DNA of 64,000 bases from JABFRG01 sp038210445 (GCA_038210445.1 JBBQWQ010000044.1:1-64000), one strand, 5' to 3'. Positions 26,925-37,119 are shown, counted from the stretch's first letter. Notes: generated by a model not told the origin, from the letters alone. Made by a program: numbers and translations.

Positions 26925-27308
26925 CTACTTGCCGTAAAAGAGAAAGAGCCAGCCCCAGCCGCCCATCAGGGCGAGGGCGCCCAGGCCGAAGGCGACCCCC
27001 TGGAACCACAAAAAGCGTCGGCGATGCACCGCGCCGCGCACCGGGTCTTCGGTGAAGACCATGGGGATGATGGGCAGGTGCGCCAGAACGAAGACCACCG
27101 CCACCGGCACGATGGTGCGAAAAAGAATGGCGTTGGCTGCGGCGGCTTCGCTCTTGGCGCCCAGGTCCGCGGGCCGAAACGTGAACATCGTCGGCACGAT
27201 GCTCGCGATGGCCCAGACGATGGTCACCGGGTAGGTGAGCAGATGCGGCGCGAGCCCTCGAAAGATGCCGCTCCCCACCCGGAGCGCTACATCTTCGAAG
27301 CGCGACAC
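26925..27308 (-). CDS. small membrane protein, function unknown
   Basis: A 127-residue protein with three predicted membrane segments, at about 25-45, 63-83 and 101-122. A short charged loop (FTEDPVRGAVHRRR) precedes the last segment. No family is recognised and no signal peptide is needed. Its stop is 1 base from the meaB stop (convergent), and its start is 4 bases downstream of the nth stop on the same strand, so it may be co-transcribed with nth. Confidence 0.75.
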   Translation of the reverse strand: MSRFEDVALRVGSGIFRGLAPHLLTYPVTIVWAIASIVPTMFTFRPADLGAKSEAAAANAILFRTIVPVAVVFVLAHLPIIPMVFTEDPVRGAVHRRRFLWFQGVAFGLGALALMGGWGWLFLFYGK

Positions 27309-27312
27309 GCGA

Positions 27313-28074
27313 TCAGCCTTTCACGCCGGAGGCCTTGGTGCGCTTGGCTGCCTTCTTGGGCGCGGCTGCTTTCTTGGGGGCCGCCGGAGCGCGGGTGCGT
27401 GCAGGCTTGCGACCCACCAGCTCGGCCGCGAAGGCGGAAGGGCACGCAGCCTTCACCGAGCAACCTTCGCAGTTGGGTTTGCGTGCAAAGCACACGCGTC
27501 TCCCGTGGAAGATGAGCGTGTGGCTGGCGATGTCCCACTGGTCGCGTGGCAGGGCTCGTACCAGATCCTGCTCGATCTTCACCGGCTCTTGCTCCTTGGT
27601 CCAGCCGAGCCGCTGCGAGAGCCGCTGCACGTGGGTGTCGACCACCACGCCCTCGGGCTTGCCGAACGCCACGCCGAGCACCACGTTGGCGGTCTTCCGA
27701 CCGACGCCCGGGAGCGCCACCAAGGCCTCCAAGCGCTGCGGCACCTCGCCGCCGTGCTCGGCCACCAGCTTTTGTGCGAGGCCGACCAGGTTCTTCGACT
27801 TTTGTCGAAACATACCGATGCGGTTGATCAGATCCTCGAGCTCCCGCGGCTCGGCCTTGGCCATGGCCTCGGCGTCGGGAAACCGCGCGAACAGGCCGGG
27901 CGTGATGGCGTTCACCGCCACGTCGGTGGTCTGCGCGCTCATGACCGTGGCGCAGAGGAGCTGGAACGGGCCATCGTGGTCAAGCTCGCAGTGCGCGTCG
28001 GGGTGCTGCGCCCGGAGCGTGCCCAGGAGCGAGACCGGGAGCGAGACCGGGCTTTCGGAGGGCTTCTTCGCCAT
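27313..28074 (-). CDS. nth: endonuclease III (DNA glycosylase/AP lyase)
   Basis: A 253-residue bifunctional glycosylase for oxidised pyrimidines. The helix-hairpin-helix LPGVGRKTANVVLG spans 121-134 with catalytic Lys127, and catalytic Asp146 is in VDTHVQRL. The 4Fe-4S loop has the standard C-x6-C-x2-C-x5-C spacing (Cys195, 202, 205, 211). The last 32 residues are a Lys/Ala/Pro-rich tail resembling histone H1 tails, not part of the family core and probably DNA-binding. The ATG at 28074 fits the normal N-terminus. The longer frame upstream to 28515 is Arg/Pro-rich shadow sequence. Confidence 0.95.
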   Translation of the reverse strand: MAKKPSESPVSLPVSLLGTLRAQHPDAHCELDHDGPFQLLCATVMSAQTTDVAVNAITPGLFARFPDAEAMAKAEPRELEDLINRIGMFRQKSKNLVGLAQKLVAEHGGEVPQRLEALVALPGVGRKTANVVLGVAFGKPEGVVVDTHVQRLSQRLGWTKEQEPVKIEQDLVRALPRDQWDIASHTLIFHGRRVCFARKPNCEGCSVKAACPSAFAAELVGRKPARTRAPAAPKKAAAPKKAAKRTKASGVKG

Positions 28075-28154
28075 GTGCCCGACACTACTGCGGCGCGGGC
28101 GCCTTCGGAAGTCCCAGCGTTCGACGACTTCGCTCCACCTGCTACCCTCCAAGT

Positions 28155-28598
28155 ATGCTGCAGGCACTGGCCGACGAGATGGCCCTGGGCGCGCTCCTCG
28201 AAGCGCTGCGGAGTCGCTGCGGCGGCGCTTCGTACGAGCTCGTGGACCACTGGCAGCAGGGCGAGTTTCATCACGATGTCGTGGTGCGCGCGCCGGACTC
28301 CGCGGGCCTTCCTGGGAAGTATCTGGTGGTGGCCACCAACTGCAACGGCGGCGTGAAAGAGGTGCTCGCCTTCGGGGAGCTCCCCGATCGCCAGGCCCTC
28401 TGGCACTGGCGCTGCCCGGCGGTGGTCGATTTCGCGGGCGACCTGCCGCCCATCCTGGGTCGCGCCACCACGGCCCACCACTTCGACCCCTGCGCGCTCC
28501 TGGCTCCGGACGCACGGAGCGAGCTCCGCGAAGAGCATCGCGTGCGGCAGGCCGGCGGCGGCTGGACGCTTGCGTCCTCGTGTGGGAACAAACCCTGA
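28155..28598 (+). CDS. hypothetical protein
   Basis: A 147-residue protein that I do not recognise. It is soluble-looking, with no signal peptide or membrane segment. It contains a beta-rich middle (HHDVVVRAPDSAGLPGKYLV, then GGVKEVLAFGELPDRQALWH) and a His/Asp pair near TTAHHFDPC. The ATG at 28155 follows a weak CCTCCAAGT. It diverges from nth (80 bases between starts) and ends 60 bases before tRNA-Lys. Base composition is similar to its neighbours. Confidence 0.7.
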   Translation: MLQALADEMALGALLEALRSRCGGASYELVDHWQQGEFHHDVVVRAPDSAGLPGKYLVVATNCNGGVKEVLAFGELPDRQALWHWRCPAVVDFAGDLPPILGRATTAHHFDPCALLAPDARSELREEHRVRQAGGGWTLASSCGNKP

Positions 28599-28658
28599 GG
28601 CAGGCGGCAGCGTTCGTCGTTCCTATTGGCGCACTTCTTTGGTAAGACCGCCTTGTTC

Positions 28659-28731
28659 GGGCTGATAGCTCAGTCGGTAGAGCTGCGGACTTTTAATCCG
28701 TAGGTCGCGGGTTCGAGTCCCGCTCGGCCCA
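28659..28731 (+). tRNA. tRNA-Lys (anticodon TTT)
   Basis: A 73-base cloverleaf read by eye. The 7-bp acceptor stem is GGGCTGA / TCGGCCC with one T-G pair. The D-arm contains AGCTCAGTCGGTAGAGCT, the anticodon stem is GCGGA / TCCGT around loop CTTTTAA (anticodon TTT, lysine), and the T-arm is GCGGGTTCGAGTCCCGC. The discriminator base is A and CCA is not encoded. A T6 tract (about 28737-28742) follows and may end transcription. Confidence 0.96.
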
Positions 28732-28774
28732 CTCTCTTTTTTGCGCTTCCTGGCGCAGTCTCGCGCAGTCTCGC

Positions 28775-29437
28775 TCACTTGAAGCCCGAGAGGTGCACCA
28801 CGTACCACTCGCCGCGCCAGGAGATGAGCGACTTGATGTCGAAGGCGCGCACGCGCTCGCTTTCGCCGATGCGGTACTGCAGCTTCGTCCCGTAGACCCG
28901 GTAGTAGCCGACTTTGTTGGTCTCCTCGTCGACGTCGACCCAGCGGCCTCGGGCCTCGGGAATGTCGGACCCCACGAAGATGGCGGTGGCCACGCCTTCG
29001 CCCAGCTCCTTGTGGAGCGCGTGAATGTCGCGGTTGAAGGCCGCCAAAAGTCTCCGCTTCCAGTCGCCTGCCGGGTTGGGAATGGCCTTCACCTGCTCGT
29101 AGGCTTCCTTGGGAAAGAACGCCGGGAGCGCGAGGTCGGGCTCGTCCTTCACGATGGCCTCGAAGAGGAGCCGCATGCGCCCGTGGACCTTCTCGCTGTC
29201 GGCCTTGGGGCGGTCCTTCGTCTGCGGCTCGGCGCCGTCGCTGGCGAGGAGCGCGCTGCCGCTCGGCGGACCGGCGTCGAGCGCGGGCGGGCCTGCATCG
29301 GCGCGAGCTTGTGCGGCCGGGCCATCGTCCTTGCTGAGCTTGACCTCGGAGGGCGAGCCGCCGTCCCAGGCGGGCGGATCACGACGGGTGCAGGATGCAA
29401 GAATTGCGACGAAAATCAGGAGCCGGCGCATGCGCAT
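28775..29437 (-). CDS. lipoprotein, function unknown
   Basis: A 220-residue predicted lipoprotein. The signal peptide ends at AILASC with the lipidated Cys16. A disordered, Asp/Pro/Ala-rich linker runs to about residue 80. A globular domain follows, with helices (GRMRLLFEAIVKDEPDLALP) and a beta-rich end (GYYRVYGTKLQYRIGE, then SLISWRGEWYVVHLSGFK). The end resembles small NTF2-like or SnoaL-like folds, but I cannot assign it. It lies alone between tRNA-Lys and a divergent lipoprotein. Confidence 0.8.
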   Translation of the reverse strand: MRMRRLLIFVAILASCTRRDPPAWDGGSPSEVKLSKDDGPAAQARADAGPPALDAGPPSGSALLASDGAEPQTKDRPKADSEKVHGRMRLLFEAIVKDEPDLALPAFFPKEAYEQVKAIPNPAGDWKRRLLAAFNRDIHALHKELGEGVATAIFVGSDIPEARGRWVDVDEETNKVGYYRVYGTKLQYRIGESERVRAFDIKSLISWRGEWYVVHLSGFK

Positions 29438-29525
29438 TGCTTAGCACCACTGGCTCCGGGCCAACCGGCCGATCGACAGTTGACGGGCCCCAGGGCGACC
29501 TCTATTGCTCGTGCAGAGGTGTGGC

Positions 29526-29903
29526 ATGCGCGCCGAAAGCTTCTTGCCCGCGATGGGCTTCCTGGCGATTGTGGTGGCGGCGTGCGGAGGCACCCAACCT
29601 GCGGAGCCGCGGCCTCCAGCGGGCTCGAGCGGCGCTCCCACGGGCGCCGTCGCCGGTCCGGCGCCCACGCCGGCCGCCCTCGGCGTCCCTGCGGCGAGCG
29701 TTTCCCCGCCCTCTGGAAAGCTCACCACGCCCGGCCCCTCCGCGCTGGCCTGCCAGAACGACATTCCGTGCATGACACATCGATGCAACCTGCAAGTAGG
29801 GCGCTGCGCCTTTCCCTGCGAGAGCGACAGCGACTGCCTGCCCGGCAACTACTGCTACAAGGGGCCGCTGCCGGCGTGCTTGCCGCGTCCGACGCCGCCC
29901 TGA
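29526..29903 (+). CDS. small Cys-rich lipoprotein
   Basis: A 125-residue predicted lipoprotein. The ATG at 29526 gives MRAESFLPAMGFLAIVVAAC, with lipidation at the Cys. After a Pro/Ala/Ser-rich linker, the last 45 residues hold eight cysteines (CQNDIPC, HRCNLQVGRC, FPCESDSDC, NYCYKG, ACLP), compatible with a four-disulfide knot like those of small secreted eukaryotic cysteine-rich domains. Such modules recur in myxobacterial surface proteins, with unknown roles. It converges with the pseudokinase fusion gene, 12 bases away. Confidence 0.78.
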   Translation: MRAESFLPAMGFLAIVVAACGGTQPAEPRPPAGSSGAPTGAVAGPAPTPAALGVPAASVSPPSGKLTTPGPSALACQNDIPCMTHRCNLQVGRCAFPCESDSDCLPGNYCYKGPLPACLPRPTPP

Positions 29904-29915
29904 CGCAGTACGGAC

Positions 29916-31496
<1,581 letters not shown>

Positions 31497-31589
31497 GTGC
31501 TTGAAATTACCGACCGGCGGGCGATCTCACAAGACCCAGGACGGGATTCGTCCATCGGCCGGTGGTGCGAGGTGCGGGCGAATACGGCG

Positions 31590-33674
31590 TCAGCGTACTT
31601 TTGCGCGCTCGACGACGAGCTCGCGACCGCCGAGGGCGCCGCCAGCCAGCTTGGCGACCACCACGTCGAACATGTCTGGCCGAATTCCGACGAAGGTCAT
31701 GCGGTCACGCATACGTACGGGGCCGATGTCGGACTCCGCGAGGCCACCGAGGCTGGTGAGGAGCTCGACCAGATCGCTCGGCTTCACGCCGTCGCGCCGA
31801 CCCACGTTCACGAACATCTGCGCGAACGCGTCATCGCTCTCGGCTTCTGCCCCGTTGGCGGCCGCCGCGACGGGCGCGGGATCGCCGTCGCTCACAGCGG
31901 GAGACGACTTCGCGGCGGCCACCGGTCGCATCGTCGGCCGCGTGGGGGGTACCGGCTCGTCGGAACTGCGGGCGCCGTCGCGCCGCTCGCGTCGCGGTCG
32001 CTCGGCGCGCGGTTCGCCGCCCCGCGCGGGGCGCTCCGGTGCAGCCGCCACGGCCGCGGGAACGATCTCGGTCTCCGTGATACCGGGCATCTCGGGAGCC
32101 TCACGGGCTTCGGTCTCGACGATCGTGCGCTCGGGTCGCGGGCGCGGTGCGCTCGCGACGCGCTCGGCACGGACCGGTCGCTCTGCGCGGTCCACATGGT
32201 CTGTGCGGTCTGCGCGGTCTGCGCGGTCTGTGGCCGCGGGGCCATTGGCGCGCGGCGGTCGCGGCGCCTCGCGTACGGTGCGCGGAAGGCCTTCCGGCTC
32301 CGCCTTGCGCGCGGGCTCCGGCGGCGGCGCGACCCTGGGCGGCATGCGGCCACGGCGCTCTTCGGTGGCGCGGGTCTGGCCCTCGGCCTTGGCGCCAAGG
32401 TGCGTGCGAATCATCCCGGCGATGATCTGGAGGTGCGCGTCGTGGGTCAGGAGGCGCTGCGCGATGGCGAGATCGTCGTCGTCCTTGCCCTGCTCGGCGA
32501 AGGCCTGGGCGAACATGTCGACCACGTCTTGCTCCACCCGGGTCTTCACCTCGCGCTCGCTCGGGAGCTTTCGCTCCACCGGCCGAAGCTTGTAGGTGAG
32601 GCGGAGCAGGTACAGGTTGCCGATGTCCTTGGGGCTCACCAGCGAGATGGCGGTGCCGGTGCGGCCCGCGCGGCCGGTGCGGCCGGTGCGGTGCACGTAC
32701 GCCTCGGTCGACTCCGGAAAGTCGAAGTTGATGACGTGCGTGAGGTGCGAGATGTCGATGCCGCGCGACGCGACATCGGTGCACACCAGAAAGCGCAGCT
32801 TGCCTTCACGGGTGGCCGACATGACCCGCTCGCGATCGCGCTGCTCAAGATCGCCGTTGAGCCAGTCGGCCGCGTATCCTTTGCCCTGAAGGAGCTCGGC
32901 GACCCGCTCGGTCTCGTCTTTCGTGTTGCAGAAGATGATGGCGCTCTCGGGGTTCTCGACGTCGATAACCTTGAGGATGGCTTCGCGCTTGTCGCCCGGC
33001 ACATGGTAGACGTAGTGCTCGATTTCGAGGGCGCCGACCTGGTCCGACGAGAGCGTGACGAACTCCGGCTCCTTCAAGCGCGAGAGGGCCAGCCGCTCGA
33101 TTTCCGGAGGCACGGTGGCGCTGAAGAAGAGACCCTGGCGGTCCTTCGGGAGCTGCTCGAGGATGGCGTGGAGCTCGCGCGCGAAGCCCATCGAGAGCAT
33201 CTCGTCGGCCTCGTCGAGGACGAGGATGCGGATGTTCGACGGGTCGAGCGTGCCGCGACGAAGGTGGTCGAGAACGCGGCCGGGGGTGCCGGCGATGACC
33301 TGCGCGCCGGAGGCCAGCGCCTCGACCTGCGGGCCCATGGCGGCGCCGCCGTAGATGGCCACCACCGAGACGTCGCGGTACTTGCCGAGCTTGCTGATCT
33401 CGGCCGAGACCTGCAGCGCCAGCTCGCGGGTGGGGGCGAGGATGAGTGCCTGCGCCGCGCGCACCGAGCGCTTGATGAGCGAGTCGACGATGGGCAGGCC
33501 GAAGGCCGCCGTCTTGCCGGTCCCGGTGCGGGCCTGCACGACCATGTCTTTGCCGCGGCTGGCGGGCTCGAAGACCGCCATCTGGACGGGCGTCGGGCTG
33601 GCATAGCCAAGCTCGTCGATGGCCCTACGGACTTCTTTGGATAGCGGGAGCGCGTCGAAGGTCGGACTTTCCAT
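31590..33674 (-). CDS. DEAD-box RNA helicase with DbpA-type RNA-binding domain
   Basis: A 694-residue ATP-dependent RNA helicase of the DeaD/CsdA group, acting in ribosome assembly and mRNA turnover. All core motifs are present: ARTGTGKT at 48-55, PTREL, TPGR, DEAD at 154-157, SAT, and HRTGRTGR. After the helicase core and a helical dimerisation region there is a long Pro/Arg/Ala linker with a local DRADRADRTDHVDRAER repeat. The end is a DbpA-like RNA-recognition domain (ending LGGRELVVERAKVR). The ATG at 33674 is preceded by a good GGGAGG site. Confidence 0.95.
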   Translation of the reverse strand: MESPTFDALPLSKEVRRAIDELGYASPTPVQMAVFEPASRGKDMVVQARTGTGKTAAFGLPIVDSLIKRSVRAAQALILAPTRELALQVSAEISKLGKYRDVSVVAIYGGAAMGPQVEALASGAQVIAGTPGRVLDHLRRGTLDPSNIRILVLDEADEMLSMGFARELHAILEQLPKDRQGLFFSATVPPEIERLALSRLKEPEFVTLSSDQVGALEIEHYVYHVPGDKREAILKVIDVENPESAIIFCNTKDETERVAELLQGKGYAADWLNGDLEQRDRERVMSATREGKLRFLVCTDVASRGIDISHLTHVINFDFPESTEAYVHRTGRTGRAGRTGTAISLVSPKDIGNLYLLRLTYKLRPVERKLPSEREVKTRVEQDVVDMFAQAFAEQGKDDDDLAIAQRLLTHDAHLQIIAGMIRTHLGAKAEGQTRATEERRGRMPPRVAPPPEPARKAEPEGLPRTVREAPRPPRANGPAATDRADRADRTDHVDRAERPVRAERVASAPRPRPERTIVETEAREAPEMPGITETEIVPAAVAAAPERPARGGEPRAERPRRERRDGARSSDEPVPPTRPTMRPVAAAKSSPAVSDGDPAPVAAAANGAEAESDDAFAQMFVNVGRRDGVKPSDLVELLTSLGGLAESDIGPVRMRDRMTFVGIRPDMFDVVVAKLAGGALGGRELVVERAKVR

Positions 33675-33764
33675 GCGCGTCCTCCCTTACCACACGATCC
33701 ACCCCGCTGCGCGGACCGCCTCGGGCGATCGCCGGCGAAATGTCGGCTGCCCCGGAACGCTTCT

Positions 33765-33932
33765 CTACGGGAACAGCGCGTGCTTGGTGATCTGGTACGT
33801 GCTCGAGAGGATGAACCAGGTCGCGAAGAGCCCGAAGACCAGGAACGCGATGCGTTTTCCCCGGGCTTTTGCCCGCTCCTGCGGGTCGGCGTCGGCCGCG
33901 GCGGGGGCGTTTCCGGTGTTTTCGTCGGTCAC
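33765..33932 (-). CDS. small single-pass membrane protein
   Basis: About 55 residues from the GTG at 33932: an acidic/Ala-rich N-terminus, a basic stretch (ERAKARGKR), one membrane helix (IAFLVFGLFATWFILSS) and a short tail ending YQITKHALFP. Probably N-in. No family recognised. It lies 90 bases upstream of the helicase gene on the same strand. Longer frames through this region have no hydrophobic logic and are not favoured. Confidence 0.55.
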   Translation of the reverse strand: MTDENTGNAPAAADADPQERAKARGKRIAFLVFGLFATWFILSSTYQITKHALFP

Positions 33933-34008
33933 GCCCCGGAGATAGCACGCTTTTCGGCGGATCTCCCGGGGCGTCGCGCTTGACGCGAGAGCGCAGTTTC
34001 CCCACAAT

Positions 34009-34033
34009 AGTTTCAGAAACTTTTGAAAGTTTC
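34009..34033. promoter_or_regulatory. overlapping inverted repeats upstream of the polyprenyl synthase
   Basis: Three AGTTTC-type half-sites lie side by side. AGTTTC-A-GAAACT (34009-34021) is a 6-1-6 inverted repeat. GAAACTTT-TG-AAAGTTTC (34016-34033) is an 8-2-8 inverted repeat sharing the middle half-site. The block ends 11 bases before the GTG start. It is a good candidate operator, most simply for the GbsR-type regulator encoded by the next gene. Confidence 0.55.
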
Positions 34034-34044
34034 GAAGGAGACAC

Positions 34045-35067
34045 GTGGACGCCCTTCAAGAAGCCTTGAGCAACCTACGGGAACCGGCGCGGCTCGCCCC
34101 GAACCTGACGGCGGCGCGCCTGGAAGACGCGCTCCGGTTCGTGGGGTCGGATCTCGCAGAGGTAGAGGCTCGGCTTCGAAGCTGGTCCGAGAAGGGCGTG
34201 GCGCCCGGCACCGACGCAGCGCGCCACCTTCTCCTTGCGGGCGGCAAGCGCGTACGACCTTTGCTGGTGCTCCTGGCCGCGCGGGCCTTTGGCGGCGTGA
34301 GCGCCGCGGCGCTGGATCTCGCGGCGGTGGCCGAGATGGTCCACACCGCCACCTTGCTGCACGACGATGTGCTCGACGACGCCGCGGAGCGACGGGGCAT
34401 GCCCGTGGCGCGGCGCGTGTTCGGCAACGCGGTGAGCGTCCTCGCGGGCGATCTGCTCTTGGTCCGCGCACTCGAAGTGGCGCAACGGGCCGATTCGGCG
34501 CGCTTTCCTGACCTTTTGGCGACGCTACGGGCGCTGGTCGAAGGCGAGATCGTCCAGCTGCGCGGGCGCACCCGGCTCGACCCCTCGGAGGAGACCTACT
34601 TTCGCATCGTCCTCGACAAGACCGCGTCGCTCTTTGGGTGGGCCGCCGCCGCGGGCGCACGAACCCAGGGCGCAAGCGCGACGGCGCAAGAGGCCCTAAC
34701 GCGGTTCGGCAAGCACCTCGGCGTTGCATTTCAGCTGGTGGACGACGTGATTGACTATGAGGGCCAAGAGACCGGCAAGACGCTCTTCACCGACCTCGGG
34801 GAAGGGAAGATCACCCTGCCGCTGATTCTGGCGCTCCGCGAGGACGCTGCGCTCTTGCCCGAGGTGGAGCGGGTTCGCGCCGGCGATTCTGCGCCGATGG
34901 CCCGCATCGCGGCGCGCGTACGCGAGCTCGGCACCGCGGATCACGTGCGCGCGCGGGCCCGGGTGGAAACCGAAGCGGCGCTCGCGGCACTGTCTTCGCT
35001 GCCCGCCTCTCCGGCCCGCGATCTCTTGGCCAAGGTGGCCGAAGACCTCACCATCCGCGTGCTCTGA
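34045..35067 (+). CDS. trans-polyprenyl diphosphate synthase
   Basis: A 340-residue prenyltransferase that elongates allylic diphosphates with IPP, probably making the long side chain of menaquinone or ubiquinone (IspB/HepT-like). The IPP-binding GKRVRP is at 67-72, the first Asp-rich motif DDVLD at 107-111 (LLHDDVLDDA) and the second DDVID at 233-237 (QLVDDVIDY). Chain length cannot be read safely: residues before the first motif are HTATL, without large aromatic blockers, which favours a long product. The start is GTG at 34045 with a GAAGGAG site upstream. It shares a transcript with the GbsR-type gene 8 bases on. Confidence 0.93.
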   Translation: MDALQEALSNLREPARLAPNLTAARLEDALRFVGSDLAEVEARLRSWSEKGVAPGTDAARHLLLAGGKRVRPLLVLLAARAFGGVSAAALDLAAVAEMVHTATLLHDDVLDDAAERRGMPVARRVFGNAVSVLAGDLLLVRALEVAQRADSARFPDLLATLRALVEGEIVQLRGRTRLDPSEETYFRIVLDKTASLFGWAAAAGARTQGASATAQEALTRFGKHLGVAFQLVDDVIDYEGQETGKTLFTDLGEGKITLPLILALREDAALLPEVERVRAGDSAPMARIAARVRELGTADHVRARARVETEAALAALSSLPASPARDLLAKVAEDLTIRVL

Positions 35068-35075
35068 GGTCGCCC

Positions 35076-35699
35076 ATGTCTACCGAGCCCACCCCGCTTG
35101 CATCTTCAGATGACCCGCCGTACACGATCGAGGCGGTGTCGAAGGACAAAGAGAGGGACAAGCTCGGTCCTGCGGAAGCGATCGTCAGCGACGTGATCGG
35201 TCGCCTCATCGAATTTTGGGGCTTCAAGCGGAACATGGGTCGCATCTGGGCCGTGTTATACCTGTCGCCCGATCCGCTTTCCGCCGAGGAGCTTCGCAAA
35301 TTCCTTCACCTGTCGACCGGCGCCGTCAGCATGACCCTGAGCGAGCTACTTCGCTGGGGAGTGGTGCGCAAAGTGTGGGTGCAGGGGGAGCGCAAAGACT
35401 TCTTCGCGGCCGAGGTCCAGCTGTGGCGGATGATCTCGCGGGTCTTCAACGAGCGCGAGAAGGCGGAGATCTCCTTCGCCATCGACGCCTTCGAGGAGGC
35501 GATTCAACACCTGGACGCCCAGGCCCGCTCGGGCGACTCGGTGGTGGCCAAGCGTGCGGAGCTGCAGCGGGAGCGGGTGAAGCAGCTGCTCGAGTTCGCC
35601 AAGCTCGGCAAGAAGGTGCTCGACATGCTGCTCTCGACCGCGAAGGTCGACGCCGAGCCGCTCGCGCGCTTTCTTTTGCGGGTCTCGCGCTCGGGCTGA
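35076..35699 (+). CDS. GbsR/MarR-type transcriptional regulator
   Basis: A 207-residue winged-helix regulator of the GbsR family within the MarR superfamily. The signature runs through FWGFKRNMGRIWAVLYLSPD, LSAEELRKFLHLSTGAVSM (recognition helix) and the wing KVWVQGERKDFFAAE. The C-terminal half is helical and probably dimerises. GbsR in Bacillus controls choline/betaine genes; here the partner is a polyprenyl synthase, so the effector is unknown. The inverted repeats at 34009-34033 may be its binding site. Its 3' end overlaps the region encoding the signal peptide of the next gene in another frame. Confidence 0.9.
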   Translation: MSTEPTPLASSDDPPYTIEAVSKDKERDKLGPAEAIVSDVIGRLIEFWGFKRNMGRIWAVLYLSPDPLSAEELRKFLHLSTGAVSMTLSELLRWGVVRKVWVQGERKDFFAAEVQLWRMISRVFNEREKAEISFAIDAFEEAIQHLDAQARSGDSVVAKRAELQRERVKQLLEFAKLGKKVLDMLLSTAKVDAEPLARFLLRVSRSG

Positions 35700-37057
35700 C
35701 GTTCGCTTCTGCAGCCCAGGCCCAAAAGCCGCCGCTCACCACCAACGACTACGCCCTCGAGCTCTACAACGGGCCGCTCCTGGCGCCCAACCGCGTCATG
35801 TCTCTGGCCGGCGCCAACACCGCGCAGGCTTCGTCGCTCGACGGCAGCGCGGCCAACGCCGCCGCGCCCGCCATGCGCAACATGTTCAGCGTCCGCTGGT
35901 TCGACATCGACGTGGACGCTGGCATCTCCTTTCCCGGCTCCTTCGGGAGCAGCGATTTTCAGAACCGCGGCAGTCGAGGCAGCGTCTCTTCGGTGGACCG
36001 CACGCGGCAGTTCTTGAACCTCTACGGCGGCGCGTCGCTGCAGTTCGGAAACTTCGGCGTGGCCGCGAGCATCGACTCGTTTCGCTACGACGTCGAGCTG
36101 CCGGAGACGCAGGCGGTGCGCCCTGGGGTGTCGGTCACCTTCACCCGCTACACGGCGCTGGCCGCCTACGGGTTCTATGACAATCAGCTGGTGCTCGGCG
36201 GCGGCATTCGCGCGCTCACCACGGGTATTCAGCAGTTCGGAGGAACCGAGCCCAGCCGCGAGGTGCTCACGTTCCTCGGGGTGGCGCCCGAGGCGGGCCT
36301 CATTTGGAAGCCCAAGACGCTGCCGTTCAGCTTCGGCGCCACCTTCCGCGGCGGCATCTCGGCGGCGCCGGTGTTCAACCCCAATCGCAGCACCGACGCC
36401 ATCCAGCGCGCGGGCGCGTTCGTCTTGCCGAGCACGGTGACGGCTCCCTGGGAGCTCGAGCTGGGGGTCGCGCTCCAGCTGGGGCCGCGGCCGCTCAACC
36501 CCATTTGGATCAACCCCCGCGACGACGAGCGCCAGCTGCGCGATCGCATCGCCCGTGCGCGCGAAGACCGCAAGCGACGTCCGCTCCCGGAAGACGAGGA
36601 GAAGGCCATTCGCAAGGTCGAGGATCTGGAGCTCGACGCCATCGCCGAGACGCTGCGGCAGACGCGCTACATGCGCGACTACAACTGGCCCCGAGAAAAG
36701 CTCCTCATCATGGCCAGCTTGCTGATGACCGGGCCCAGCACCGACGCGGTATCGGTCATTGGCTTCGTGGATCAGGAGCGCGATCTGGTGGGGCAACGGG
36801 TGAGCTTCTCTCCCCGGGTGGGGTTCGAGACCGAGCCGCTCGTCGATCGCATGAAGGTTCGCCTGGGCACCTACCTCGAGCCATCGCGTTTTCAAGACGG
36901 ATTTCCCCGGCAGCATTTCACCTTCGGCGCCGAGGTGAAGCTCTTCACCTTCCGCGGCTGGTACTGGATTCCGGAGATGGACATCTGCGCCATTACCGCC
37001 GCCGACATGGCGCCCCGCTACCTGAGCTTCGGCGGATCCATCTGCATCTGGCATTGA
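35423..37057 (+). CDS. predicted outer-membrane beta-barrel protein, start unresolved
   Basis: A long exported protein of about 450 mature residues. A clear signal peptide is encoded at about 35651-35722 (RAARALSFAGLALGLTFASAAQAQ, split as RAARALSFAG and LALGLTFASAAQAQ). It is followed by alternating strands with many Gly/Tyr/Phe residues (FDIDVDAGISFPGSF, QFLNLYGGASLQFGNF, FTRYTALAAYGFYDNQLVLG). A charged helical insert (about 36520-36680) interrupts the barrel, and the protein ends SFGGSICIWH. No ATG, GTG or TTG in frame lies close before the signal peptide. The nearest is the GTG at 35423, inside the GbsR gene, given here as a formal boundary. No named family is recognised. Confidence 0.72.
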   Translation: MADDLAGLQRAREGGDLLRHRRLRGGDSTPGRPGPLGRLGGGQACGAAAGAGEAAARVRQARQEGARHAALDREGRRRAARALSFAGLALGLTFASAAQAQKPPLTTNDYALELYNGPLLAPNRVMSLAGANTAQASSLDGSAANAAAPAMRNMFSVRWFDIDVDAGISFPGSFGSSDFQNRGSRGSVSSVDRTRQFLNLYGGASLQFGNFGVAASIDSFRYDVELPETQAVRPGVSVTFTRYTALAAYGFYDNQLVLGGGIRALTTGIQQFGGTEPSREVLTFLGVAPEAGLIWKPKTLPFSFGATFRGGISAAPVFNPNRSTDAIQRAGAFVLPSTVTAPWELELGVALQLGPRPLNPIWINPRDDERQLRDRIARAREDRKRRPLPEDEEKAIRKVEDLELDAIAETLRQTRYMRDYNWPREKLLIMASLLMTGPSTDAVSVIGFVDQERDLVGQRVSFSPRVGFETEPLVDRMKVRLGTYLEPSRFQDGFPRQHFTFGAEVKLFTFRGWYWIPEMDICAITAADMAPRYLSFGGSICIWH

Positions 37058-37119
37058 GCCGAAGCGCACGGCTTCGTCATGACACTTCGTCGGCTCCTGC
37101 GCGGTGCTACAATGAGGGC

